DNA of 64,000 bases, from contig NZ_JACIBX010000005.1 in assembly GCF_014195545.1 (NCBI RefSeq), forward strand, positions 151,824 to 215,823, read 5' to 3'. The DNA is from Limimaricola variabilis (GTDB taxonomy: Bacteria; Pseudomonadota; Alphaproteobacteria; Rhodobacterales; Rhodobacteraceae). Both the position numbers and the translations under genes were made by a program. A model generated the notes under the pieces. The model did not search any database and was not told the DNA's origin. It saw only the letters and a program-made list of their open reading frames with translations. Below are positions 37,883-46,104 of the stretch, in pieces (positions within the stretch are counted from its first letter, which is position 1; each line of letters begins with the position of its first letter).

Positions 37883-38338
37883 ATGCAGGACGATACCGAC
37901 CGCCGACTTTTGCGCCTCCTTCAAGAGACGCCTGACCTCACCACATCCGAGCTGGCGGACTGCGCTGGCCTGACCGCGATGCGCTGCGCGCGACGCCTCG
38001 CGCGGCTGGAGGATGCTGGCGTGCTGCGCGGCCAACGCGCGGTGATCGATTGGAAGGCGCTGGGTTTCGAGGTGGCGGTGAGCCTGCGGGTGACCCTCGA
38101 CAAGACCCAGCCGCGCGCCTTCGACGAATTTCTCGCCCGCGCCCGCGAGGTCGCCGAGGTGATCGAGATCCAGACCTTTCTGGGGCGGGTCGATGTGCGG
38201 CTGCAGCTGGTGGCGCGCGATCTGGAGCATTACCGGGCGGTTTACCGCGAGCGGATCCTCGCGCTGCCGCATATCGCCGACATCGAGAGCCTGATGACGG
38301 TCAGCGTGGTGAAGTCAGACGAAAAGCTGCCGCTGTGA
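37883..38338 (+). CDS. Lrp/AsnC-family regulator, first of a tandem pair
   Basis: A 151-residue Lrp/AsnC regulator. The N-terminal winged helix (DRRLLRLLQETPDLTTSELADCAGLTAMRCARRLARLE) binds DNA; the C-terminal RAM/AsnC domain includes VAVSLRVTL and EVIEIQTFLGRVDVRLQLVA and senses an amino acid while oligomerising. MQDDTD at 37883 was chosen because it gives the same length as its neighbour; an in-frame ATG at 37862 is an alternative and neither has a strong ribosome site. It overlaps the next lrp-like gene by GTGA. Divergence from ilvC suggests it responds to a branched-chain amino acid; that is inference. Confidence 0.85.
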   Translation: MQDDTDRRLLRLLQETPDLTTSELADCAGLTAMRCARRLARLEDAGVLRGQRAVIDWKALGFEVAVSLRVTLDKTQPRAFDEFLARAREVAEVIEIQTFLGRVDVRLQLVARDLEHYRAVYRERILALPHIADIESLMTVSVVKSDEKLPL

Positions 38339-38790
38339 ACGATCTCGACGCCATCGACCGCAGTCTGCTGCGCGCGCTCAGCCTCGACGCTTCGCGTCCT
38401 GCCGCCGATCTGGGCCGCGAGTTGGGCCTGTCGCAGCCCGCCACCTGGCGCAGGATCCGACGGTTGCGCGAGATCGGCGCGCTCAAGGGGCGTCGTCTCG
38501 ATCTCGACGCGGCCGCGCTGGGGTTTGGCGTGACCGTATTTCTCGGCATCAAGCTGGCCAGCCGGGGTCGTGCCAGCCTCGAGGATTTCGAACGCGCGGT
38601 CTGCGCGATTCGCGAGGTACAGACCGTGGAGCACGTGCTGGGTCTCTACGACTACCGCCTGCGGGTGGTGGCGCGCGATCTGGAGGATTTCGAACGGGTG
38701 CTCAGGCGGCGGATCATGACGCTGCCGGGGATCGGGCCGGTCGAGGCCAACGTGCTGCTCTCGGAGGAGCGGCTGCCCGGGCCGCTCTAG
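38335..38790 (+). CDS. Lrp/AsnC-family regulator, second of a tandem pair
   Basis: A 151-residue paralogue of the preceding regulator: DNA-binding helix-turn-helix in DRSLLRALSLDASRPAADLG and LSQPATWRRIRRLRE, then a RAM domain with GVTVFLGIKLASRG and VEHVLGLYDYRLRVVA. The ligand-pocket residues differ from the first copy (GLYDYRL versus GRVDVRL), so the two may sense different effectors or form a heteromer. GTG start overlaps the first gene's stop, implying equimolar synthesis. The stop TAG overlaps the convergent monooxygenase stop in CTAG. Confidence 0.88.
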   Translation: MNDLDAIDRSLLRALSLDASRPAADLGRELGLSQPATWRRIRRLREIGALKGRRLDLDAAALGFGVTVFLGIKLASRGRASLEDFERAVCAIREVQTVEHVLGLYDYRLRVVARDLEDFERVLRRRIMTLPGIGPVEANVLLSEERLPGPL

Positions 38791-39974
38791 CGCGCCCCGA
38801 GCCCGAGACGCATCAGCCGCCGCCGCAGGGGCGCCACATCGTGCAGCACGCCGAGGCCAAGGCCGCGCAGGCCTTGGGCCACGGGCCCGCCCACCATGGC
38901 GAGGCGATTGAGCGCGTCGATGCCGTGTTCGCGGAGTGCGATGTCGCCCGCGCGCCGTTTGGCATAGACGTCGAGCATCGCCGCATCGCCGAGCCCCTGG
39001 GGTCGCGCCGCAGCCAGATCGACGAGGCAGGCAATGTCGGCGAGCGAGGTGTTGAGGCCTTGCGCGCCGATCGGGGGCATCACGTGTGCGGCCTCGGCCA
39101 CCAAGGCCACGCGCTGGGCAGTCAGGGCCCGCGCGGTTTGCATGACGATCGGCCAGCTCTGGCGCGGGGTCACGAGGTGCAGCCGGCCGAGAATGCGTTC
39201 CGACCGGGCCGTGGCCTCGATGTCGAAATCCGGCACCGGTAGGGCCGCAAGCCGCTCGACCTCGCGTCCCCGCTCCATCCAGATCACGGCCGAGGAATGC
39301 TGTCCCTCATGATCCGGCAAAGGGACGAGCGTGAAGGGGCCGCCCGAGCGGTGGATCTCGGTCGAGACATTCTCGTGCGGGCGCTCATGGGTGACCGCGA
39401 AGGCCAGCGCCTTCTGGCCGTAGCGTCGTGTGCGCAGGCCGATGCCGCAGGCCTCGCGCACCGGCGAGGCGCGGCCATCCGCTGCCACCACCAGCTTGGC
39501 GGCCACGGAGGTGCCGTCCGACAGCCGAACTAGGGCGCGGTCCTCACAGGTCGAGAGCCCGGCGAAGCCGCAGCCGGCCCGGAACTCAACGCGCTCCATT
39601 TCGTCCAGCCGGGCGGCCATCTCGCGGCGCAGGAGCCAGTTGGGTAGGTTCCAGCCAAAGGGCAGGGGGCCGAGATCGGCGGCATCGAAATCGCGGATCA
39701 CCGGCGCGCCGCGCCCGGCCTCGACGATCCGCATGACCTGCAGCGGCGTCGCATGCGGGGTCAACGCCGCCCACAAGCCGGCGCGTTCGAGCAGGTCGCG
39801 GGCGGGCTGCAGGAAGGCGGTGGAGCGCAGGTCGGCGCCGGTATCGGCCATTTCGCGCACCGGCGGCGCGGGATCGACGCAGAGCACCGAGAAGCCCGCC
39901 GCGCCGAAGGCGGCCGCGGCGGAGAGACCGGCGATGCCGCCGCCTGATACCAGAATGTCGACGCGTGCTGTCAT
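38787..39974 (-). CDS. UbiH/UbiF-family FAD-dependent hydroxylase
   Basis: A 395-residue flavoprotein monooxygenase of the UbiH/UbiF/VisC/Coq6 group. The FAD dinucleotide fold is VDILVSGGGIAGLSAA, the second motif KLVVAADGRASPVREACG contains the DG doublet, and the third is VALVAEAAHVMPPIGAQGLNTSLAD; the usual G-D-A-A-H reads E-A-A-H. The likely job is ring hydroxylation in ubiquinone synthesis on the inner membrane; the exact ring position cannot be told. It precedes the HAD nucleotidase gene, transcribed in the same direction with a 37-bp gap. Confidence 0.85.
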   Translation of the reverse strand: MTARVDILVSGGGIAGLSAAAAFGAAGFSVLCVDPAPPVREMADTGADLRSTAFLQPARDLLERAGLWAALTPHATPLQVMRIVEAGRGAPVIRDFDAADLGPLPFGWNLPNWLLRREMAARLDEMERVEFRAGCGFAGLSTCEDRALVRLSDGTSVAAKLVVAADGRASPVREACGIGLRTRRYGQKALAFAVTHERPHENVSTEIHRSGGPFTLVPLPDHEGQHSSAVIWMERGREVERLAALPVPDFDIEATARSERILGRLHLVTPRQSWPIVMQTARALTAQRVALVAEAAHVMPPIGAQGLNTSLADIACLVDLAAARPQGLGDAAMLDVYAKRRAGDIALREHGIDALNRLAMVGGPVAQGLRGLGLGVLHDVAPLRRRLMRLGLGAR

Positions 39975-40011
39975 GGCTCACAGATAGGCCGGGCCGGGGG
40001 GCGGGGAAAGG

Positions 40012-40677
40012 TCAGACCAGCCGCGAGACGAAGTCCCGCAGGTCCCCGGTATGGTGATGGACGTGGTCATGGCGGGTGACGGCAGGCGGCCCTACCAGCA
40101 CCGTCCGCATCCCCATCGCGTGCGGCACGGCGAGGTTGCGCGGATCATCCTCGAACATCGCGCCCTGCTCGGGCGCCAGCCCGTCGAGCGCGAAGACCGC
40201 CTCGAAGGCCGCGCGTTGGGGCTTGGGCACCAGCCCGGCATGCTCGACCCCGTAGACCGCATCGAACACGTCGGATAGGCCGCGCGCCTGCAGCACCCGA
40301 AGCGCATAGGGCTTCGAGCCATTGGTGTAGACGATACGTCGCCCCGGCAGGGCCGCGATCGCGGCGGCCAGGCCGGGATCGGCGGCGAGCCCGCCGAGGT
40401 CGATCTCGTGCACGTCGCGCAGGAAATCGTCGGCCGGCAGGCCGTGCTCCGCCATCAGCCCGGCCAGCGTGGTGCCGTGCCGGGCCCAGTAATCGGCCCG
40501 CAGCCGGTCGGCTTCGACTGCGTCGATCCGCAACATCCGCACCATCCAGTCGCGCATCCGGACCTCGATCTGGTCGAACAGCCGCGCCTCGGGCGGGTAG
40601 AGCGTGTTGTCGAGATCGAACACCCAGGCGCGGACATGGGTGAAATCGGCGGCGATGTCGGTGAGGGGGTGCGTCAT
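40012..40677 (-). CDS. HAD-superfamily pyrimidine 5'-nucleotidase
   Basis: A 221-residue HAD hydrolase. Motif I is VFDLDNTLYPPE with the nucleophilic Asp, motif II is IVYTNGSKPYA, the motif III lysine sits in GLVPKPQRAAFE and motif IV is MFEDDPRNL. The DNTLYPP start and length match the pyrimidine 5'-nucleotidase / SDT1-like subgroup, which dephosphorylates UMP and CMP. A His-rich segment, RHDHVHHHTGDL, near the C-terminus may bind metal or be incidental. It is divergent from the GntR gene, with 103 bp between. Confidence 0.85.
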   Translation of the reverse strand: MTHPLTDIAADFTHVRAWVFDLDNTLYPPEARLFDQIEVRMRDWMVRMLRIDAVEADRLRADYWARHGTTLAGLMAEHGLPADDFLRDVHEIDLGGLAADPGLAAAIAALPGRRIVYTNGSKPYALRVLQARGLSDVFDAVYGVEHAGLVPKPQRAAFEAVFALDGLAPEQGAMFEDDPRNLAVPHAMGMRTVLVGPPAVTRHDHVHHHTGDLRDFVSRLV

Positions 40678-40780
40678 GCGCGCGACCCTATGGGCACGGC
40701 GGGACCGTCACAAGCGGGTCGCGGGTTGAACCGCGGCCGCCTGCGGGTCTATCTTCCGTCGATCCAGGGAAAGGCGGCGG

Positions 40781-41434
40781 ATGCAGGATACCAGACCCGC
40801 GCAGAAGGACGCCTACGGGCTGATCCTCGATTCGATCGACGAGGGCATCTACAGGCCCGGCGACCGGTTAGTCGAAAGCGAGCTGGCGGATCGCTTCGGC
40901 GTGTCACGCACCCCTGTGCGCGAGGCGCTGCAGCGGCTCGAGACCCAAGGTATGCTGACTCGCGACGGTCGTTCACTGATCGTGGCGTCGCTCGATCACA
41001 CGCAGCTGGCGGAACTCTACGTGGTGCGCGGCGAACTCGAGGGGCTGGCCGCGCGGCTCGCGGCGCGGCACGCCGCGCCCGAGGAGGTACGGGTGCTGCG
41101 CGACATGCTTGAGGCGGATCAGGCGCTGGTGAACGATCCGGACGCGCTCGCGCGCGCCAACCGGCGCTTCCACAAGCAGATCCACCTCGCCAGCCACAAC
41201 CGGTTCCTGGTGCGGCAGCTCGACCTCGTGCACCGCTCCATGGCGCTGTTGGCATCGACCTCGCTCGCCGCCGAGGGGCGCGGGCGCGGCGCGCTCGAGG
41301 AGCACGCTGCCATTGTCGCGGCGATCGAGGCGGGGGATGGCGATGCCGCGGACCGGGCGCTGCGCGATCACATCAGCCATGCCTTCGTCACGCGGTTGAA
41401 GCTGGACGCGGCGAAGGTGGAGGCGGCTCGCTAA
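40781..41434 (+). CDS. GntR-family regulator (FCD domain)
   Basis: A 217-residue regulator. The N-terminal winged helix has the GntR signature in YRPGDRLVESELADRFGVSR followed by TPVREALQRLE. The C-terminal FCD ligand domain shows the metal-binding histidines in NRRFHKQIHLASHN and LEEHAAIVAAIEAGD. Such regulators usually sense organic acids. Its target is not evident; neighbours are an HAD nucleotidase and a glycosyltransferase. The last 47 bp overlap the convergent glycosyltransferase gene in antisense, which is unusual and could link their expression. Confidence 0.9.
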   Translation: MQDTRPAQKDAYGLILDSIDEGIYRPGDRLVESELADRFGVSRTPVREALQRLETQGMLTRDGRSLIVASLDHTQLAELYVVRGELEGLAARLAARHAAPEEVRVLRDMLEADQALVNDPDALARANRRFHKQIHLASHNRFLVRQLDLVHRSMALLASTSLAAEGRGRGALEEHAAIVAAIEAGDGDAADRALRDHISHAFVTRLKLDAAKVEAAR

Positions 41435-43139
41435 GCGATCCGGCCGGGGTGAAGATGCCGTGCCGCGTCTTGTCCCAGTGGAAGGGGCGGCGCAGCACCT
41501 GCCACAGCGCCCGCCAGACCGCGATCGTCGCAAGCGGGAAATAGACCTGCAGCACCGGCGCCCAGAGCGCCAGCTTGGGCTGCCCGGCCCGCCACGCGGC
41601 CAGCGCGGCGATCGAGCAGGTCACGCATTCGGCCAGCAAAAACAGCAGGGCCAGCCCCCATAGCATTCCCTCCCGCAGCCAAGGCGCCATGGGATGCGGC
41701 AGGCCGAAGACCACCAGCCAGAACGACCAGAGCAGCGGCGCCAGCGCGAATTGCGTCAGCGTGCCGAGAAACAGCGCCTGCACCCCGAGAAAGCGCCAAG
41801 GTCCCAATTCGCGCCAGAGACGGCCCGGATCGTGCATCGCCACGCCCCAGCTCAGTGCATAACCCTTTAGCCAGCGCGCGCGTTGCTTGATCCAGGGCCA
41901 GGCGCGGGCATTGGCCTCCTCCCGCGTGACCGTATCGATCAGTTCGGTACGAAAGCCGTGCCGGGCGAGCCGGACGCCCAGATCGGCATCTTCGGTGACA
42001 TTGTGGGCATCCCACCCGCCGACCGCCTCGATGGCGTGGCGCCGCAGGAACAGCGTCGTACCGCCCAGCGGCACCACCAGACCGAGCCGTTCGAGCCCGG
42101 GCAGCATGACCCGAAACCAGCTCGCGTATTCGAGCGCGAAACAGCGCGCAATCCAATTGCAGCGTGGGTTGTAGAAATCGAGCATGCCTTGGAGGCAGCC
42201 CGTGGCGCGCCCGCACACCGCGAAGCGCGCGGCGACGCGCAGAAGCTGATCGGGCGCTGGCGCATCCTCGGCGTCATAGATGCCGATGATCGTGCCGGTG
42301 GTGAAGAAAAGCGCGTAGTTGAGTGCACGCGGCTTGGTCCGCACACGGCCCTCTGGCACCACCACGACTTCGGCGCGATCTGGCAATGCGGCATGGGCGA
42401 GCGCGGCGCGGGTTCGGCGATCACCTGCCTCGACGATCAGCCGCAACTCGAGACGGTCGGGCGGATAATCGAGCCGCTCCAGGCGTTCGAGCAACGGCTT
42501 GATCATCGCCGACTCACGAAACAAGGGAACCAGCAGCGAGATCATTGGCAACTGCGCGCCCGTGATCATCGCAGGATCCTGCCTGATCGGAGGGCGCAGC
42601 AGCGTGGCGATGGCGGCGGCGAGCTTCAGGCCGCCATTGAGGATCAGGACCAAGGCGCCCAAGGCACAAAGCAGCGCCATAGCGGCCGAAGGGGCGAGCG
42701 CCACCGCAACTCCGGCGACGATGAATGCGCCTGCGCCCAAGAGGGCCAAAGGCCTGCGGCCGACCGCCCGGCAGCTCAGGTCGAACGGTAGCCGTGCCTC
42801 GGCCATGAGTAGCAGGAGGGGCGCCACATGCGGCAGCAGGGCTGCGCGTATCCGGTCGGGGCGGCAGGGCGCCCACCGAAGATCTGTCCAGCCGGTCAGC
42901 GCGACCACGCGGCGCAGCTCCGGGTCGGGCGGGGGGGGGCCAAGCACGACCACCGCGCCGCCGACCCGCCGCCAAGGCAGAACGCCCAAGCGCCAGGCGC
43001 GCAGGGTGCCGAAGCGGCGCAACAGGCGCGGATCGGGCGGCTGGCGCAGCGGATCGGGGCCTTGGGCCTCGCTCGCAGCGACCGCATCAGGGGGCGGCCG
43101 GGCGGGCTGCGCCCGGCTCGGTGCAGGACTCTTCGTCAT
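41388..43139 (-). CDS. Family 2 glycosyltransferase, membrane-bound, with GspE-N-like head
   Basis: A 583-residue processive-type GT2. The catalytic domain (about 197-430) has LLVPLFRESAMIKPLLE, the nucleotide-sugar DAED at 289-292, the base-containing TED at 382-384 and the product-site QRARW at 419-423, the last typical of cellulose/hyaluronan-synthase-like enzymes. Two helices precede it (about 130-180) and three to four follow. Residues 36-105 resemble the MshEN/GspE N-terminal domain found in some c-di-GMP-responsive glycosyltransferases; this is a tentative reading. The sugar and polymer are unknown. The C-terminus overlaps gntR in antisense. Confidence 0.82.
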   Translation of the reverse strand: MTKSPAPSRAQPARPPPDAVAASEAQGPDPLRQPPDPRLLRRFGTLRAWRLGVLPWRRVGGAVVVLGPPPPDPELRRVVALTGWTDLRWAPCRPDRIRAALLPHVAPLLLLMAEARLPFDLSCRAVGRRPLALLGAGAFIVAGVAVALAPSAAMALLCALGALVLILNGGLKLAAAIATLLRPPIRQDPAMITGAQLPMISLLVPLFRESAMIKPLLERLERLDYPPDRLELRLIVEAGDRRTRAALAHAALPDRAEVVVVPEGRVRTKPRALNYALFFTTGTIIGIYDAEDAPAPDQLLRVAARFAVCGRATGCLQGMLDFYNPRCNWIARCFALEYASWFRVMLPGLERLGLVVPLGGTTLFLRRHAIEAVGGWDAHNVTEDADLGVRLARHGFRTELIDTVTREEANARAWPWIKQRARWLKGYALSWGVAMHDPGRLWRELGPWRFLGVQALFLGTLTQFALAPLLWSFWLVVFGLPHPMAPWLREGMLWGLALLFLLAECVTCSIAALAAWRAGQPKLALWAPVLQVYFPLATIAVWRALWQVLRRPFHWDKTRHGIFTPAGSLSEPPPPSPRPASTA

Positions 43140-43206
43140 CGGGACGCCATTCCTGGGAATGTCGCCCCGATGCTCGCCCGCGCGTAGTTAACGCGTCATT
43201 AAGGGG

Positions 43207-44367
43207 TCAGCCGCGCCGCGCTTCCATCGCCTCGGCGAAGCGCTCGAACAGATAGTAGCTGTCCTGCGGGCCGGGGCTGGCCTCGGGGTGATACTGCACC
43301 GAGAAGACCGGCCGGTCGGTCATGCGGATGCCGCAGTTGGATCCGTCGAACAGCGAGACATGCGTCTCGATCACCCCGTCGGGCAGCGTCTGGCTGTCGA
43401 CGGTGAAGCCGTGGTTCATCGAGGTGATCTCGACCTTGCCGGTCTCCTGGTCCTTCACGGGGTGGTTGGCGCCGTGATGGCCATGATTCATCTTCACGGT
43501 CTGCGCGCCAAGCGCCCGCGCCAGCATCTGGTGGCCGAGGCAGATCCCGAAGACCGGGATGTCGGACCGGTCCAGCACCGCCTTGATCGCGGGAACCGCA
43601 TATTCGCCGGTCGCAGCCGGATCGCCGGGGCCGTTCGACAGGAACAGCCCGTCCGGGTTCAGGGCAAGGATCTCCTCGGCGGTGGCGGTGGCGGGCAGCA
43701 CGGTGACCTCGCAGCCCGAGGAGGCGAGGCTGCGCAGGATGTTGCGCTTGGCGCCGTAATCGATGGCGACGACCTTGTGGCGCGGGTTGTCCTGCTTCTT
43801 GAAGCCATCCGGCCAAGCCCAGCGCATCTCGTCCCAGCGGTAGGACTGGACGCAGCTGACTTCCTTGGCGAGGTCGAGACCGACCAGGCCCTTGAAGCCA
43901 CGCGCTTCGGCGACCAGCGCCTCAAGGTCGAAGTTGCCCTCGGGGTTGAACTCGATCGCGACATGCGGCGCGCCCTGCTGGCGGATCGCGCGGGTCAGGC
44001 GGCGGGTGTCGATGCCCCCCATGCCGATCCGGCCATGCCGCGCCAGCCAGCCCGACAGGGTGTCGGTGGCACGCCAGTTCGACGGCTCGGTCGGGTTCCA
44101 CTTGACGATCATCGCCGAGGCGACCGGGTCGGCGGCCTCGTCATCCTCTTCGGTGGTGCCGGTATTGCCGACATGCGGGAAGGTGAAGGTCACGGCCTGC
44201 CCGGCATAGGAGGGGTCGGTCATGATCTCTTGGTAGCCGGTCATCGCGGTGTTGAAGCACAGCTCGGCCACGACGCGGCCCGGAGCGCCGAAGCCCTGCC
44301 CGTAGAACACGGTTCCGTCCGCGAGCGCGAGGCAGGCGGTCGGCTTGCCGGAAACATTTTGCGGCAT
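43207..44367 (-). CDS. carA: Carbamoyl-phosphate synthase small subunit
   Basis: A 386-residue CarA, the glutaminase that feeds ammonia to CarB for arginine and pyrimidine synthesis. The N-terminal domain shows DGTVFYGQGFGAPG, ELCFNTAMTGYQEIMTDPSY and HVGNTG; the class I amidotransferase domain has the nucleophile in FGICLGHQML, then HHGANHPV and the histidine-glutamate pair QYHPEASPGP. carB is not adjacent in this window. Divergent from the YqeY gene across 152 bp, where its promoter must lie. Confidence 0.97.
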   Translation of the reverse strand: MPQNVSGKPTACLALADGTVFYGQGFGAPGRVVAELCFNTAMTGYQEIMTDPSYAGQAVTFTFPHVGNTGTTEEDDEAADPVASAMIVKWNPTEPSNWRATDTLSGWLARHGRIGMGGIDTRRLTRAIRQQGAPHVAIEFNPEGNFDLEALVAEARGFKGLVGLDLAKEVSCVQSYRWDEMRWAWPDGFKKQDNPRHKVVAIDYGAKRNILRSLASSGCEVTVLPATATAEEILALNPDGLFLSNGPGDPAATGEYAVPAIKAVLDRSDIPVFGICLGHQMLARALGAQTVKMNHGHHGANHPVKDQETGKVEITSMNHGFTVDSQTLPDGVIETHVSLFDGSNCGIRMTDRPVFSVQYHPEASPGPQDSYYLFERFAEAMEARRG

Positions 44368-44519
44368 GGCGTCATTGCTCCTGTTTTGAAACCCGCCGCT
44401 ACCTAGGGGCAGGGGCGGAAAGAATCAAGACGCGGCGGCATCCGGCGCGGCTTGTTGTCAGGCTCCGCCGAACCGGGTAGCTTGCGCGCTTGTGTCTGCA
44501 ACAATCCGGAACGGACCCG

Positions 44520-44978
44520 ATGACATTGCGCGACAAGATCAACGCCTCGCTCAAGGATGCGATGAAGGCCAAGGAAGCCGATCGGCTGTCCACGCTGCGC
44601 CTCATCAACGCCGCCATCAAGGATCGCGACATCGCGGCGCGGGGTGAAGGCGAAGAGGGGCTGGTCTCGGACGAGGTAGTGCTGGCGATTCTGGCCAAGA
44701 TGGTCAAGCAGCGCCAGGAGAGTGCACGTGCCTATGACGAAGCCGGTCGGATCGAACTGGCCGAAAAGGAACGCGCCGAAGTGGCGGTGATCGAGGAATT
44801 TCTGCCGCGCCCGCTCAGCGAGTCGGAGACCGAGGCCGCGGTCGACGAGGCGATCGCCGCGACCGAGGCGACCTCGATCCGCGACATGGGCCGGGTGATG
44901 GCGGCGCTCAAATCGCGCTATGCGGGCCGGATGGATTTCGGCCGGGTGGGGCCATTGGTGCGCGACCGGCTCGGCTGA
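44520..44978 (+). CDS. GatB/YqeY-domain protein
   Basis: A 152-residue YqeY-family protein, related to the C-terminal tRNA-recognition domain of the GatB amidotransferase subunit. Marks are KINASLKDAMKAKEADRLSTLRLI at the start, AKMVKQRQESARAYDEAGR and EFLPRPLSESE. The molecular role is unknown; it may bind tRNA. ATG at 44520 was picked over an in-frame ATG 30 bp upstream because the family begins here. The carA-divergent arrangement is common in alphaproteobacteria. Confidence 0.88.
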   Translation: MTLRDKINASLKDAMKAKEADRLSTLRLINAAIKDRDIAARGEGEEGLVSDEVVLAILAKMVKQRQESARAYDEAGRIELAEKERAEVAVIEEFLPRPLSESETEAAVDEAIAATEATSIRDMGRVMAALKSRYAGRMDFGRVGPLVRDRLG

Positions 44979-45038
44979 GGGCCGGGAACGGGGCGCAACC
45001 CTCGGGCGTTTTCGAGACTCTGGCTATGGAGGATCGAT

Positions 45039-45221
45039 ATGCCGGCACAGTCCAAGGCGCAGCAGAAGGCGGCCGGGGCGGCGCTCTCGGCCAAGCGCGG
45101 CGACACCAAGGTCAAGGACCTCAAGGGGGCGTCGAAGGAAATGTATGACGACATGAGCGAATCCGAGCTCGAGGATATCGCCCATACCAAGCGCAAGGAC
45201 CTGCCCGACAAGAAGGGCTGA
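45039..45221 (+). CDS. DUF3008-family small protein
   Basis: A 60-residue, lysine-rich, highly charged protein. MPAQSKAQQKAAGAALSAKR at the start and the MSESELEDIAHTKRKDLPD end are the DUF3008 pattern. No function is known; the family resembles small stress-associated proteins. The ATG has GGAGG seven bases upstream, arguing for strong translation. It is followed 11 bp after its stop by a strong hairpin shared with the convergent 50-residue gene. Confidence 0.85.
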   Translation: MPAQSKAQQKAAGAALSAKRGDTKVKDLKGASKEMYDDMSESELEDIAHTKRKDLPDKKG

Positions 45222-45232
45222 CCGCGAAAGAA

Positions 45233-45262
45233 AGGGGCGGCTTCTGCAAAGAAGCCGCCCCT
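45233..45262. terminator. Shared hairpin between two small convergent genes
   Basis: A perfect 12-bp stem (AGGGGCGGCTTC with GAAGCCGCCCCT) and a 6-nt loop. Plus-strand continuation is CGTCATTTG; minus-strand continuation is TTCTTTCGC. It probably terminates both the DUF3008 gene and the 45294-45446 gene. Confidence 0.7.
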
Positions 45263-45293
45263 CGTCATTTGGGCCCGGAAATGCCGCGCGAAA

Positions 45294-45446
45294 TCAGCGC
45301 TGGCGTGGCTTGTTGACGGGAATCGGGATCGGTCGATGCTGAGGCCGGGGCTGCGGTAGCAGCGCGCCGGTGATGACATCGGCGAGGGCACGACCGGCCT
45401 CGGCCAGCCTGCGGATCGTTTCCTTCTGGGCGGTGTGCTTGGGCAT
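45294..45446 (-). CDS. 50-residue small protein
   Basis: A short gene starting MPKHTAQKETIRRLAEAG, with a helical N-terminal half and a Pro/Arg-rich end (PRPQHRPIPIPVNKPRQR). An excellent ribosome site, GGAGG, lies seven bases before the ATG at 45446, and the stop falls just before the shared hairpin, which together make this a credible real gene. No family is recognised. The basic proline tail could contact nucleic acid or protein. Confidence 0.55.
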   Translation of the reverse strand: MPKHTAQKETIRRLAEAGRALADVITGALLPQPRPQHRPIPIPVNKPRQR

Positions 45447-45529
45447 GTCGAATCCTCCGTTGTCATGAAAATGCCCATCCCGGGCCCGGAGTTCCATGGC
45501 GACGTAACGACGCGGGGTCGGAATGCGGA

Positions 45530-46033
45530 TCACCGCCGGCCGATCCGGGCCAGCAGACGCTGCAGATCCTCGGCCAACGCGCGGCGCTCGTCCTCGGGTA
45601 GAAAGGCGCCCAGCTCGACTTCGCGGCCCGCCCCCCGCAGCGTGAGGTAGCCCGGTACCGGCCGTTCCCCTTCGTGCAGCCGCAACTCGACCCAATAGGG
45701 ATCGGCCTCCCAGACACGTTCGGGCCGACCGCGGTCGCGCCGGGTCAGCCGTATCCGATCGGGGCGGATCTCCAGCCGTTCGATCACCTCGCCGTCGCGA
45801 TAGCTGCGCGCCAGCGCCCACCAGATCGCGGCGACGGCGGCGGCGAGGAAGGGCAGCAGTGCCCATAACACCGGCGTGCCCAGCACCATCAGCAGCGGCA
45901 GGGCAATCAGCGCCGCGGTGCCGCCGACAAAGCCTGCGAAACCGCGCTTCGGGAGAGAGCGATAGGGCCAGAGTTGCAGCTCCGCCTCGACGGGGCCGGT
46001 CTCGGAAGGGGGGCGGGTCCATTCATGCGGCAT
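45530..46033 (-). CDS. DUF2244 membrane protein
   Basis: A 167-residue DUF2244 protein with two central membrane helices (GGTAALIALPLLMVLG and WALLPFLAAAVAAIWWAL) and a C-terminal cytoplasmic beta-rich domain (IERLEIRPDRIRLTRRD, WVELRLHEGERPVPGYL). The family is typically found beside aa3 cytochrome oxidase genes in Rhodobacterales, as here, right behind ctaD. A role in oxidase assembly is plausible but unproven. It has its own GAGG ribosome site and is separated from ctaD by a terminator hairpin, so read-through or a separate promoter is needed. Confidence 0.85.
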   Translation of the reverse strand: MPHEWTRPPSETGPVEAELQLWPYRSLPKRGFAGFVGGTAALIALPLLMVLGTPVLWALLPFLAAAVAAIWWALARSYRDGEVIERLEIRPDRIRLTRRDRGRPERVWEADPYWVELRLHEGERPVPGYLTLRGAGREVELGAFLPEDERRALAEDLQRLLARIGRR

Positions 46034-46055
46034 GGAGATCCTCGTGAACGAAAAA

Positions 46056-46077
46056 GGCCCGGCGCTGCCGCCGGGCC
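46056..46077 (-). terminator. Rho-independent terminator of ctaD
   Basis: GGCCCGGC pairs with GCCGGGCC around a 6-nt loop; on the minus strand the stem is followed by TTTTTCG, 28 bp after the ctaD stop. Confidence 0.8.
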
Positions 46078-46104
46078 CTCCAGTGATGTCGCGCGGGCCG
46101 TGCC

